A program made the position numbers and the translations under genes. From Cheiracanthium punctorium (taxonomy: Eukaryota; Arthropoda; Arachnida; Araneae; Cheiracanthiidae): DNA of 64,000 nt. Location: positions 918,001 through 982,000 of the forward strand of contig JAWZYV010019913.1 in NCBI GenBank assembly GCA_038373885.1, read 5' to 3'. Every line of letters starts with the position of its first letter. Position 1 is the stretch's first letter. The notes beneath the pieces were generated by a model. The model had not been told where the DNA came from. It did no database searches and saw only the letters and a list, made by a program, of their open reading frames with translations. Positions 1-12,567 of this stretch are shown piece after piece.

Positions 1-2383
1 TTTTTTTCTCCCATCTCTTAGTTAAACCCACTGATCAATAAAGTGTAGCAAAAGGAAATTTTTCTCGGGACGAAAACCAGAGTAAATAAGATAAAAATAA
101 TAATTTTAACTTATATTTAGTTATTTTAGTTAATTTTTCCCCTTTCCATAGCACATCCCCCGTGGGAGAAAAAATTGTGATACTTCAGAAACCAGTATTC
201 GAATTTAGCCATGCTTAGATATGTTCTTTTTACGAATAAGTTGATTATTTATTTAAAGTTAAATATTTAAAAAAATTAAATTATTGTATAATTTCTCTTT
301 TATTTTAAGTAAAATTTTTATTCTCCGAAAATTCCATATTTGACTTAAAAAAATATTCTAAGAGATTGAATTCACGTAGCGTATCGGATCAGAATTTTCA
401 AACCATAGAGTAATTTAATAAAATGCATATCCGACATTGTACACCAGGGAAGATTTACAGTGTTCCATTAGTTTAGATGTTTTTTCTGTATCTGAAACAA
501 AAAAATTAGAAAAATCCATAGCACAATTTTAATTACTTTGATTATTTGAGGGAAAAGAATTATGAAATCATTCGTATTTAAATTCACGAATTGTAAAAGA
601 CAATTGTTAGTTAGTTTAGTAAGTAATTCATTGCATTATTTAGAACAAATTCTCACTTTAATGCATCAATTTAGGCAAATAAATTATTAAATTCTTTTGG
701 AATATTACCTCAGTCAGCTTTAAAAATGAGTGCGCGGAGTTGTACGACAAAAGAAAAATAATTCGAACGCAATGATTATTAATTATTTTCCAGTGGAATT
801 ATCTTACTTATACATACACAGCCGCATGGCAAATAACTAATGCAAAAAAACGAAAAAAAACTTTACAAGTACTTTACTTAATAAATATTTCGGTTACAGT
901 CGTTTTTTTTGGTGTGCTTATAAACAAAACTTTCCGAAAATGCATCTTTAATGATGAATAGACTCTAATGTATCGAAATTGATTTCTATTGACACAATTA
1001 ACAATATAAATGTATTTTTCAAAAAAGCACACTTTATAATTAAGGACACATAAATTGCGACATTCGCGTGCTGAATATTTAAGGCAGTTAGAATACGGCA
1101 CGGAAAACAGGCAGGGATGGAGAGACTCAAAAGCGGACACTTACAAATAAATGGAAATCACAAACAGTTTACAACTTTGTTGGAAAGTATAAATAAAAAA
1201 CTGTGTCCTTATATTTTTTAATATTATATCGTATTATTATAGTATAACACGCTTTCATTATAAAACTGATACCCAAACACATCTTTTACGTATTACAAAA
1301 ATTGTTCGATTTTTTTTATTGCATTATAGAAATAGCATTGCAGTGCTTATAATTACTTTAATAGGCCATTCAAAGAGAAATGATGACTGTAACATAATGG
1401 TGAGTTACGCCAAATCTGTTCTACTGAAGGCGACTCGACATATTTTGAGTTTTTTTTTATTATTTAAGCCGTTTTACTTATTTCATGTGCATATCATTAA
1501 AATTGATTACTAAATAAAATTATTTTCACATGAAAAATAAGCATTAATAGAAAATTTTAAAATTCAAAAATTTCTTTAATAAAAATTAAAGATCTTAAAA
1601 GTTCCTTCTTTGATTTCATTTTTTTTTCGGGTGTGGGGGGGGGCGAGATGGGGCTACCAAAATTTTTTTGTGTTACTTATAATAGATTGAATGATGATGT
1701 ATACATAAAATAATCATTAGAGATGGGTTTAGCCATATTAATGAATTTATTTGTGAGACTTTTTTGCGCTCATGAGACTTTTTTGCGCTCAGAGTTAGAA
1801 CTCATGAAAAAACCAAATAAATGAACATGAGTTTTTTTGCATTTTTATTTTTAATTTTTTATCTTCTAGATTTAATAAAATCTATTATATCTTGATAATA
1901 AAATCAAATCATATTGAGCAAACTCCAAAAAATTGTAAAGTTCATTAATTAAAATATATTGAAGATTCAACACTTTAAATACCATGAGATTGAGAAAAAA
2001 TAACTTTTTTTTTAAATGAATGCATAGAATTTCTAGTGGATCGTCAGTGCACAATATTTGAAAGCTTTTCTACGTTTCAAAACTTTTCTCAGTTATACTA
2101 TATATATAAAACTACATTTTAAGCAATATATATATAATCGACGTTTTTAAAGATTTTCTTTATTTGAAAGGTGCCAAGTTCCCTTGATGAAGTAACAAAA
2201 TAACTTTGTTTTTTTAAAATAATGTATGAGTTAAAAAATCTATTATGTTTGTTAAACAAATTTTATCCTATCTTTATAAACGCACCCCGTATCCATCTAT
2301 TCTGCACAATAAAGCATTAATAAATAGAAATGAGGAAATTTCTTTTAAAATATATTTCAATATTGCTTACACGTATCTCATGT
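1..2383. other. AT-rich sequence, no gene seen
   Basis: No open frame looks like a gene. The stretch is AT-rich with many short homopolymers. A G-run sits at about 1630-1655. Two adjacent copies of a ~19-bp motif (TGAGACTTTTTTGCGCTCA) occur at about 1753-1791. The few open frames, up to 88 codons, are low-complexity and show no recognisable domain. Confidence 0.6.
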
Positions 2384-2633
2384 AATTGAATCGGTGAGTG
2401 CAGAAACGACCTCAGTCACAAACAGGAAATTTTTTTCAGGAGAGAGAAAAAACTTCATAAAACTTCATAAATTAGGTAATATTTGCATGACAGAAACATA
2501 AATGCATGTTATGACAGAGGTAAAAAATAAGTTTAAATATTTGAAAATTTGGAGGAGTTATGAAGTTTTTTCTCTCTCCTGAAAAAATTTCCTTTTTGTG
2601 ACTGAGGTGGTTTCTGCACTCGCCGATTCAATT
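2384..2633. repeat. Foldback (palindromic) element with ~77-bp arms
   Basis: The arm at 2384-2460 is matched almost perfectly in reverse complement by the arm at 2557-2633, and a ~96-bp AT-rich loop separates them. The arms begin AATTGAATCGG and carry a purine-rich GGAGAGAGAAAAAAC stretch. I see only a few mismatches (T/C, G/C, C/A) and one base of length difference. No coding sequence is present. This is the form expected of a miniature inverted-repeat or foldback transposon. No clear target duplication was recognised, so the exact ends and the superfamily are unknown. Confidence 0.75.
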
Positions 2634-4562
2634 ATTATTGTTCAAGGTTTTATCGGTGAGCTGATACTACAGATTGCCCGTTTATACCCGTTACACAATT
2701 GAATTATTTATTTGTTTATGCATATTCTGTTATGAGATTCCTAGTCTTTAATGCACACAAAATTTTGATTGTTAATTAAAAAGAATAATTATTTATGAAC
2801 CCAATTTTTAAACTTTAAATATACGAGTTTTTACAAAATAAATATCAATTACGCTACTTTATCATTTATATTGAAATTCCTACTTTAGATCCATCTGACA
2901 TCCAGATAATGTTATTAAGTAGCATGTTAATACTAATTTTGCCTAAAATTTTACTAATGAAATTACAATGATGCGATAATTCTATATTAAAATCCTTTCA
3001 ATATCATAATATTTAAAATAAATTAGCTTTCATGAATAGCTTTTTTTTAGTTTTATTTCATAACAGATAACAAATTTAAAAACTTCACTGTATTAATTAA
3101 ACAAGTTTTAAATTCAATTGTATTAATAATCAGATTACGTTTCGCATAGAAATCTTTCCCCACTGGAATATAATTGAACTTTAGTATGCGAAAAAATTGT
3201 TAAAGATAAAACAAAACAACATTCGGTTTTTCTTTTGTACTTAAACTCTGTTTCTTAAATTTACGCATCAGAAAAGTGTGGGAAGATTCCCCAGGAGTTA
3301 GTTCAAGTAAATGTGATTAAAATAAAAATATGAATAACATTACAAATATGTAATTTGTACGTTTTTTTCTTCCAGACTACTTACGTAATGTAGGAGAATA
3401 TTTTTAATACTTTAGTGAGCAATATTTTAATTATCTTTCAGCTTAAAAAACGCCTTGTTCTTAGATAATTGTGTGTATTTTTTAAAATTTGTTTAATTAT
3501 TTTAAAATTTAATTGATTTTAAGTGCAATTATGCTTTTAAAAAGTTTGCTAGTTGGTTTTAATTTACGAATATAAACATTGTAATTATTTCATAACTATG
3601 CTTCGCTTATAAGCTTATTTGTCTATAGATCAAATTAAAGTTAAGGATGTTTTAAGTCAGTTGTACGCCTGGGGAAATTTACTGCTCTGCCACATTTTAA
3701 AAAATAATTTTTATTCACCCAATTAAAATAATTGAGAAATTTCTACTGAAAATATTTTATTATTTTAAGAACCCAGATGAAAGCATATGCTATCTTAATT
3801 TCTGCATGAGACAGCGAGTTATCATAATGATCATGTAGGAAGCAATATAATTATGGGATGAAAATATATTGGATACTAAAATATAAAATTTTTAGAAAAA
3901 TATCGACAATCTTTATCCCTTATTATTTGACATTTTCATACTATTCACCATTCTTCTTCTTTTTTAATTGAAAATTACATATCTGTTTAAAGAAATCATT
4001 GTAGGCTCTAACATGCATTTAAAACTGTTTTTAAAATGATTTTTTTGAAAAAGAACCGTCGGAAGTTCACAGCATCAGGAAGTGTGAGTTCTTACATGAA
4101 AATACGTCATCGCTCACAGGGCAAAAATTCAGAGTGTATTTGGTTCTGGTGGTACTGTGCAGCAGATGGTATCAAATTGCCCAAGAAGATTTGAAACACC
4201 CCGTGTAATTGGTTAAGCGTACTGAATACCAAGAAAATAAAATGTTAAATTATGAACTTCTTCAGTTTAATCATGTTTAATTTTGTGTTCTCATTAAATT
4301 GATACATTCTTATATTAAACGAATGATACCGAACCACCGACTTTACGCGTGTGGGAAATTATTTAGTTTAATTCATAAAATTTCTTCTCGAGATTTTAAG
4401 TATTAAAAGATCAATGATCTAATTTTTTAATTCATAATATGAATAATAAATACATTTTATTTCAGGATGTAAGAATACGAATACTAATAAATGAGCTTCA
4501 TTATCTGTAAAATCAAATCAAAACATTTATTTTTTTCACATTGTATTACTTTCTTCAAAATA
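2634..4562. other. AT-rich sequence, no feature seen
   Basis: I see neither a coding-like frame nor a repeat with readable structure here. Confidence 0.5.
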
Positions 4563-4676
4563 AATTAAATACTGGTCATTTCACTTATTTAAGAGTTGTG
4601 AATAACGTAACAATTTAGTTGACTCAAGTTACGTTAGTCACTGCTCTTAAATGACTAAATGACCAGTACTTAAATT
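4563..4676. repeat. Short near-perfect palindrome
   Basis: The left arm reads TACTGGTCATTT, then ATTTAAGAG and AACGTAAC. The right arm ends with the reverse complement (AAATGACCAGTA) and contains the matching internal blocks. Each arm is about 50 bp with a handful of mismatches around a very short centre, so the stretch could form a long hairpin. It contains no coding sequence. It may be a small MITE; the superfamily is not resolved. Confidence 0.6.
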
Positions 4677-5448
4677 AGGTATCAAAAAGAATAATTATTT
4701 TTCTTTTATTTATGACCCAATCAGTCATTCTGTAAAGTTCATAAAAATTAAGTGAATTTAATTTTTTTTAATTTGAATTTCATCATAAAAATTATTTTTA
4801 TTTTCATCTTTTTTCATTACTATGGATAGATCCGAACAACTTAAAAGGTTAATATATAAGCTACTTCGAATCGATATTTCGTTTCATCGTATTATGTTTT
4901 CCAAAAAGCAATAAAGTTAAGATTATGAAATAATAATGTTTTTAATATAAAATTGTTCATATTAGAATATTAACCTGGACTTAAAATATTTAACAAGTTC
5001 TTTTTAATAGCAAGTTAAGGAACTTTTTAAAAGTATCAAGTTAATAGTGCAATACTGTTGCTCCTTCATAGGATAGGAATAATAAAACTGTCATGCATTA
5101 TTCCAACGAAAAGAGCTTTATGAAAGAGCATATATTGCTCAACATTATGTAAAAGGGAAATAACATATTTTATTAATACATACATTCCTCCATTACCTAA
5201 AAAAGGAAATATCAGCTATATTTTGTGTTCTAATTGTCGCAGAAGACAGTTGTGTAACCCTACATTAGGGAAAGACAGGCAAAACCCTGTCAAAAATTAT
5301 CTTTTCTTCTCCAAAGTGCTCAGCTATATGAATAAATTTATTCCAGTTTCTTATTTAAATGATAAATTTGTACTTTGGCTTCAAAAAAAATTTTTCGTAT
5401 AAAAGAGCTAGATTTTGTAGGGTGAACTAATTACTTTCAGATTGTACG

Positions 5449-5597
5449 CGCACAGCCAGCTGTCGTCAAAAAAGGGTCTCTAGATCTGTGACACGTGATG
5501 AACGTTTCGATCGTCCGCCATCTGGCTGGTAGTTAAGTCGAGCGATGGCAACGGCTGCCCTTTTTTCAGCATTGGGAAAGGTTTGTGCCTCAAAGGG
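5449..5597 (+). mobile_element. End fragment of a piggyBac-like miniature element
   Basis: The stretch from the CACAGCCAGCTGT motif to the AAAGGG terminus next to TTAA (5598-5601) matches the right end of the better-preserved copy at about 9.33-9.79 kb. Both contain GCGATGGCAACGGCTGC, a pyrimidine run and CATTGG before the terminal block. The CCC-type terminus beside TTAA is the signature of piggyBac elements. It lies head to head with the neighbouring copy at 5602-6068. No transposase is present. Confidence 0.5.
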
Positions 5598-5601
5598 TTA
5601 A

Positions 5602-6068
5602 CCTGTTCGCGACCCGTATGCGAAACGCAGCGATTCCTCTCTTATCATCCCAGCGTCGCTTATGCGTAATTTGAAAACGAACCGATTCTTTTTGAATTTT
5701 TTAAGATGGAAAATGCGGACGATCGAAACGTTCATCGCGTACCACAGATCTAGAGACCCTTTTTTGACGACAACTGACTGTGCTGCTGGTAGTTAAGACG
5801 AGCGATGGCAACGGCTGCCGCTTTTTCAGCATTGGGCAATCTATCCAGCTGTTCTCGCATTCTTCCATTTTTCAGCAGATGTCAGTGCTGTTAAAAATAA
5901 TCGTGACCATTTTTTTACGGGAAATAACGTGCTAAAAAGTAAAGGATTCTCGCTGAGCTATGTCACCCACAAATATTTTATAGAAATCAAATCTATTCTT
6001 CGTGACTGGCAACAGTCAAAACGTCAGAGTTTGGTGTTTCCAGAGCGGGAACACTGCGCATTAAAGGG
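5602..6068 (-). mobile_element. piggyBac-like miniature element, TTAA flanked
   Basis: TTAA lies on both sides (5598-5601 and 6069-6072). Read on the minus strand, the element starts CCCTTTAATGCGCAG and ends at CCTGTTCGCGACCCG on the plus strand. The minus-strand reading matches the copy beginning near 9329 over a long distance, including the ACTCTGACNTTTTGAC and GACATCTGCTGA blocks. Its segment 5713-5784 is the reverse complement of 5449-5520. Segment 5784-5836 is instead a direct repeat of 5524-5576, so the locus has been rearranged. It is non-autonomous and has no transposase frame. Confidence 0.5.
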
Positions 6069-6072
6069 TTAA

Positions 6073-9000
6073 TAGTGAACTTACTACTTTTCTTCTGCGA
6101 TTTGACAGCTTCTGTTTAAGACCCGTAAACCGTTTCTGGTTTTTTTTTCTTTCTTCTCTGATTATTTACTTTTTTCTTCATTTCCAAGTTCCGTTTCTTA
6201 TTTATAAAATGCATGAATAATTGCCTACTTGGAGAAACTGACTGATAAGATCCTTTGTTACTTAAAATTCATATTAATGACTCCTGGCTTTTGTCGACTT
6301 AACTCGATTGCAATCTCCTACCTGGTTGAACATTTTCTATCACCCTGCTTGTTGTCTTGTAAGAGACTAATTACATATTTATCTTGACTAGGTTTGGAAA
6401 ATTTCTTATATAAATTAGAGTGTTTTATTTCTTCGTTCCCTTCCCTCGAGTCATGTTTAGCTCAAACATGATATCTCGTCACTCAAAAATAAAAACTGAT
6501 TTGAGTGAGCTTATTGGAGGCTTTATGAATAATTAGGTAATGTATTAGGAAGTTTAATGTTAGAATGAAAAGGATGGTAGAGGGCAATATATGGTCACTT
6601 AAGGATCAATTTTAAGTGCATTAGCTTATATTTTCAAAACTATTATTCAGAATTGGATTAAAATTTATTTTCTGGTTTTGAATCATACCGATCTTAATGT
6701 AAATAAAGTTACATCAATTCTTTATCATTGGTTTTGAAACATGAGTTAATATATCATTATTGATATGAAAGAAATACTATAATTGAAAATAAAAGTTATG
6801 GTTATATTTAGACATTTAGATGTAATATTTTATTGTATTAAAAATACGGCTATCACTATAAAAGCTGGGACTTACGTGCGTAACATGTTCACATTTTTCA
6901 AGAACAATTATTTACTAATATTAATGTTATTTGTATACCAAAGTAATTAAATATTATGAGAGTAATGAAGAATGCTTTTCAATTCAAAATAATTTATTGT
7001 AATGATTCGATATACTAAATAAAAGAAGTGACTATGCATTAATAAAGTGCATAACACAATTTGTTCAACAGTTTACTGTATACAGAAACATGGAGATAAC
7101 TATTGTAATTAATTAAAAATGAAGCCACGTAATTTTACTGCAAAATTTTATTTAAAAATATTTGGTGGTATTTTCCCAATATCTTGTTAACAGGATACTT
7201 TCGCAAACCGATAATAAGAAGAAAATGAGGAAAATCGAATAAAATAACAAAATCAGACAAAATGAAACATTCTTGGATGGAAAAAAATTCTCACGAAAAA
7301 AAAAACTTTATAAGTTCTTTTTTCTTAAAACTTTTCATTGACTTGAAACGTGACTCCAGAAAGTTTCAAAACAGAATTATTTCACTCGTGTAATGAATTT
7401 TTAAAAAAATGTTTTTAATAATTTAAGTGAATCCCTGTTTACTTTTTGGAAAAAGAAAACTTTTTTTTTGTGTGCAAAAGTCTGAAATACTTCTTAAAAA
7501 CTTCATAACGGTCAATACTCACTAGCTTCATTTTAAGTCACTATTTTGATGCTTGAGAAAAAGTGCGAAAGGTTTTCAGGAAAGATTGAGCATAATCCCT
7601 GTTTATTTTCTTTGAATGGCCTTACAAAAATGACAGTGATTAGTTGTTTTTAATTGAAAATTTAAACAGTAAATTTGAGTCCCAGAAAATTTGTTAAACA
7701 GAATTCTGGATGAAAAGCGTTAGATTAAATTTATTTTTGCGCTTATATTAAAACAATGAATACATTTTAATCACAAAACCTCCTGTTTTATAAACTGGAC
7801 AGTTTTATACCTTCAACTTACTGATTACTAGCTGTATACCTGTTCTTTACACGGTAGGAAAATTATATTTTTAGTACTCTGTAATTCGAATTAATTCTAG
7901 TGAAGTGAAATCTCCAGAAAAGGCAAAATTATTTGTTTCGTGACGTAAAGTTTGCTCCACGAATGCGTTAAAAAAAGACTCTCATAGTATGAGAACATAA
8001 TGAAACAATCAATCACACCATACTAAAATTTTACGTAAAAAAATCTTAAAACATTGTTGATAGTTTAAATATAGAGGAACCTACATGAAGCGTTCGATTT
8101 TCTGTGTACGTTTCGACGTCAAGAATACACCCTGCTACCGTGCGATCATGAAGATTTTGTGAATGCGCATGTTCTTATCGTAATTTTAGCAAAAAGGTTC
8201 ATTAGCCTTAATGCTCTCTTACTGCAATTTTTACTCGTTACATAAAATTGACTCACATGCAATTTCCACATAAAATAAACAAGTAATTTCATATTTTATT
8301 TTTAACAGAATAGTCGCAATAGTGATAAAATCCATTGTTATCTATTAAATTGTAAAATTCCACATTCAAACGAAAACTGAAGACATTTCTGGAGTTCTTG
8401 GTCTCACAAAATGAAAATACATAACTATGTAATAAATAGAACTTAAACTCAAGTCATTTTTAGGGGAGTATTTTGAACACACCAGAATCCATTATCCGGA
8501 AAGATTTCTCAAACGCGACGAAAAGAGAAGTTTAAATTTCGCATTGTAATCTGAATTTTTTTTTTGTGAGTACCTTGGTTTTCGACTTATCAGTCTCATA
8601 TATGATACATGTACTACATTTTCTGAATTATTTTTGATTTTCATTTGATATTCCTGACTTTTCATCATCTGGTTATTCTTTGCCAATTTGCGCATGCACA
8701 AAATCAGGCATGACTCTGATGCTCGGGCGCTTATGTGCAGTTCATGGTGCAGTTATTATTTGGCCACCTATGGGCATTTATTGTTTGCCGCCTATTTGAA
8801 TTTATTATTCGACATTCATTTTCAGTAAATAAGAAACAATATAGTCATATAGCATGAAAATAAAACTTTTTTTATGGACAGCAATAGAAAAATATACACA
8901 TAGAAAAATTATCACATTATTTCACACGAAATATGTTTGCCAAGATTTATAGTGTGCAAATTCAACTATCAAATTATGCATATCTCTATGTATAAAAATA

Positions 9001-9179
9001 TAACTATGCATTAAAATAAAAATTAATTGAAGTGTACTGAATTCGAGAGGGGGAATTGGAGACCGGTGTTTTCTTTACATGGCCGACAGGGGTCACTGTG
9101 ATTTATTTAATCCATGTATATGAAGTATCCATTGTTCTGTAATCCACTGCATACGTGTGCATCAACAATCGAGTTTGGT
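6073..9179. other. AT-rich sequence; one diverged dispersed repeat
   Basis: No gene is apparent. About 7310-7460 matches, weakly but over its whole length, three other places in the window (about 14290-14460, 23200-23400 and 31845-32010). All share CATT-GAC-T-AAACGTGAC followed by a TTT-ATAATTTAAGTGAA block. The remainder shows no readable structure. Confidence 0.4.
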
Positions 9180-9262
9180 TTTTTCAACTTTACTAAAAGA
9201 CCGAAACTGTCTGTTACAACTTGGGACCTCGGGTCCGCGTTCGATTCCCGGATGAAGCTTTG
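9180..9262 (+). repeat. Degenerate tRNA-derived (SINE-like) segment
   Basis: The block GGGTCCGCGTTCGATTCCCGG near 9230-9250 has the form of an RNA polymerase III B box with the closing T-arm stem of a tRNA. No good A box is recognisable upstream, so this is at best a truncated tRNA-derived SINE head and not a functional tRNA gene. Confidence 0.3.
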
Positions 9263-9328
9263 TTAACCCGTCCGTCACTTCGCAGAGGATAACTCGGCCG
9301 CCAGCTCGGTATCTTTAAATCCTTTAAC

Positions 9329-9789
9329 GCGCGGTGTCCTCGCTATAAGGACAATACTCTGACATTTTGACAGTTTTGATTCACAAAGAATGAATTTGAT
9401 TTCAATAAGATACTTAAGAAGGGCATACTTACGGAAGAATACTTTTTTTTCTATTTAGCTCATGGTTTCCCGTAAAAATTATTGATTATTTGTAAAATTG
9501 GTGTCAGAATTATTTTTATCAGCACCGACATCTGCTGAGAACTAGAGAATAGGATGAAAATATACACCGATGAAGAAGAAAAACTAGGTGGACTGCCCAA
9601 TGCGGAAAAAGTGCAGCCGTCGCCATCTCTTGATTTACCTACCAGCAACATGGCGGCGACACACAGCCAGCTGTCTCAAATTTTTCTTTATCTCTGTGGC
9701 ACGCAATAGGTGATTCGATCGACCGTCATGTTGCGATGGCAACGGCTGCACTTCTTCCACATTGGAGAAAGGTTGCGCTTCAAAGGGCT
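9329..9789 (+). mobile_element. piggyBac-like miniature element, second copy
   Basis: The ends are CCTTTAACGCGC on the left and GCGCTTCAAAGGG on the right, which form an inverted pair. The left flank still contains TTAA (about 9324); the right flank reads CTAA, consistent with a decayed TTAA. The internal sequence matches 5602-6068 in reverse orientation. Its right third matches 5449-5597 directly. The inner part near 9590-9630 and 9730-9770 is itself an inverted pair (GCAGCCGTCGCCATC / GATGGCAACGGCTGC). There is no transposase, so any mobility would have to come from outside. Confidence 0.5.
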
Positions 9790-9939
9790 AAATTGTGGTA
9801 TTCAGTTTCGACAATAATTTTATTACGCTCTTTAGAAAATTAATCATTACACTTCACAATTTTCTTACAGAAATTATCATGAGTATCTAAAAACTTCTAC
9901 ACAAGCAATTGGAAATGCAACCACAATGGAAGCGAAACA

Positions 9940-10290
9940 ACTTACGAAATTAGCCGACACGCAAGAGTCAGAGTAGCATGTTGATCCCGGCGACGGCGGA
10001 GTCTACAGCTTTCTAGATGAGTTGAAGTTGAGTATGCTCCATCGAAGGTGAGTACGCTCCATGATCGAGTCATCGAAGTCGAATGACAAACCAAAATGGC
10101 CCCGCTGAAAATATGCAGACGTTGCAATCACAAGCTTTCATTATCAGGAGCAGGGTGGACGATCGAATCGCCAATCGCGTGTCACACAGCCAACTGTGCA
10201 AGAAGTTCTTTTTTTCAGTGGCACAGCATTGTAGATTCGTGCAATGACAACATCCGCACTTTTTCAGCGTTGGGCTGTGTCAATTCAGTT
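9940..10290 (+). repeat. Diverged relative of the CACAGCCAGCTGT repeat
   Basis: The stretch contains GACGATCGAATCGCCAATCG, then a CACAGCCAACTGTG block and a CACTTTTTCAGCGTTGGGC block. These occur in the same vocabulary, though partly reordered, in the piggyBac-like copies at 5.4-6.1 kb and 9.3-9.8 kb. The boundaries are uncertain. Confidence 0.35.
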
Positions 10291-10891
10291 GTCATTCTAT
10301 TAAAAATATGTTTCATAAAGTCACACACTTCAAAAAAAATGTGCAACCAATTTAAATTATTACGCACATGAAATCAACCCCAGAATACATGAAAAATATT
10401 CTTTTACAATAACATTACAATAAATTTTGCTACAACCTAAACATTGACAAAAATAGAACAAAAAGATTGACTGAAAAAAAGTCTCGAAATAATATGAAAT
10501 ACATCGTATTTAAAAATAGTACAAGAAACTATATCTAATTCACAGGTACTTTAGAATTAAAAAAGTATTGGAAAAAGTATTAGTATTTTAAGTTGTCTTT
10601 GCTACAAGATTTCAGTCGTCAGATTTATAAACCGTCTGCAGCAGCGAAATCAAAACTATGTCAAACAAAAATGATGGGGCTGACAGGTGCAAAATTAATT
10701 TGAATTCCTGTTGATTATCGGGCCCAATTCAGGAATCAACCTGGAGTTCCAACGATCTACATTGTTTCATCATAAATTTCCTGTACGGTTGTCACTCACA
10801 CACACACACACAAAAATCTTCAGGATAACTATATTTGAATATTTATGGCCAACTTCGAGGAATAAGGGGGTTAAAGTAGGATTCAATCTAG

Positions 10892-11325
10892 CATAGGCGC
10901 ACCCGCAGAGGGGTCTATGAGGGCTAAAGCCCCCCCCCCCCCTTAAACCTAGAGAAAAATTTGAAAATTTGAAAATTGTCACTAATGAATTAAAATATTT
11001 TATTTTTAAAAATTGTCTATAAATTATTTCTAATTTTTTTGCGGGGGGGATTAATGAAAAGTTGGGGGATGTTGTTTTTTAAATAAATACTTACAGTCAA
11101 TGTATGAAATAAAGTTAAACTTGGGTATAACATCCGGAAAAAGATTGGATAATTATTTATGACTATAACGAGTTATGTTGATAATGGACTATGGGCAAGT
11201 GGTAATGAATATTTCGACGTTGTAAGAGAGTTGTAACCATAATCAAGGTCACTATAACCAAGCTCAGCAGTATTTGTAACCTCAGCCCCTCCCCCCCCTA
11301 AACCAAAATCCTGGGTGCGCCACTG
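10892..11325 (+). mobile_element. hAT-type miniature element with 8-bp duplication
   Basis: The ends are imperfect inverted repeats: CATAGGCGCACCC at left and GGGTGCGCCACTG at right. The flanks are CAATCTAG (10884-10891) and CAACCTAG (11326-11333), an 8-bp target duplication with one mismatch. C-runs just inside each end follow the ends. An 8-bp duplication with CA-type ends points to the hAT superfamily, although other 8-bp families cannot be excluded. It has no coding capacity. Confidence 0.75.
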
Positions 11326-12330
11326 CAACCTAGTGTTTTAAAAATAATCTGAATTTTCATGTTACGTTGCAGAATTTTTTTGCGTCATTGCAAAGGGAGT
11401 CATTTTTATTTAAAGTATTCTTGTGAGCATGTATGAATGTCAGAAGTTTTAAGGGAATGGAAAGCAGTTTTATTCATTGTATGTCTCGAAGACAACCACT
11501 GGTACAACTCGGTTCCAGAGATATCACAAACATTAATTATGTCGAAATAAAGAATAGAAAAATTTTAGATAGGAACACTGTACTGAGCTTGTTTTGTTAA
11601 AATGTCTAGCATTCTGTAAACTTTTGGGACATCTAATTGCTATTTTGCTATAAAATCGAAATACAATTAGTTATTTTCTCAAAATATTTCCTTGAATCCA
11701 TACTTCTGTATCCATACTATCCTTGAATCCATACTATCTTTGTATATCTGTCGTTTATATTCTTTTCCATTTTGCTAAAACCTATATTTTACTAGAATCT
11801 ATAAATTTTTGGGACAGACGGTAGTATTAAAATTAGATAAAATATTAGTAAGAATTATGTTTTAGGTAGCATATTTCTAAAATATGGCACATGTCTGCAT
11901 TAAAAAGTACTTTCTCTAACATTTCACATTTCATATTTTAAAATGTATTTTACAGTTTCGTTGTCTTTTGAATGCGGAAAGCTAAGCCTACATGATACCA
12001 AATAACAAAGCCACTACATCAAATTGTTGACGTGTTTACAATTGGGTTGACCGGAACGAGAAAAGGGATTCTGATTGTCAAGTTTATAGAAAAAAAGTTG
12101 CTATTATTTCATGTATTTCATTGGTGATTTTTTATATATTTCATTCAACTTTCAAAAGATTTTTAAACTTTAAAGGAGTTGTATAGCTTTGAAAAAAAAA
12201 TTCCCTTTAGAAATTTTATTTATGTTTTTAATGTTATCTGATGAAAAGCTTGAACTAGTTACAAAACACTCATAAAATCATGTTTGAAAAAAAAAAAACT
12301 TCAAATAATATTCTATTATACAGGATGTTC

Positions 12331-12559
12331 GCATGGGCGCCGGCAGCATAGGGAAAGGGGGGGGGGCAATGCCGCCCCCCTGGATTTTTGTATGCAGTGT
12401 TGTTTCTTGCATTTTTGCTCTTTCCAACATGGTAACCATACGTTGAAGTAGTCTTTCCCCCTCTGGAGTAGTCTTTGCCTCCCCCCCTTGGAGTAGTCTT
12501 TGCTTCCCCCCCTTGGAGTAGTCTTTGCCCCCCCTGGGAAATATTCTGCCGGCGCCTTT
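12331..12559 (+). mobile_element. Miniature DNA transposon with GGCGCCGGCAG ends
   Basis: Inverted ends GGGCGCCGGCAG (about 12335) and CTGCCGGCGCC (about 12546) are flanked by perfect 8-bp duplications GGATGTTC (12323-12330 and 12560-12567). Inside are four short tandem units of GGAGTAGTCTTTGC separated by C-runs (about 12460-12535). An 8-bp duplication suggests a hAT-like element. A related but incomplete end (CTGGAAAATTTTCTGCCGACG) appears near 34105-34125. Confidence 0.75.
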
Positions 12560-12567
12560 GGATGTTC

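Noticed and set aside
9230..9250. Functional tRNA gene
   Set aside because: Only a B-box-like block is present; no acceptor stem or A box can be paired with it.
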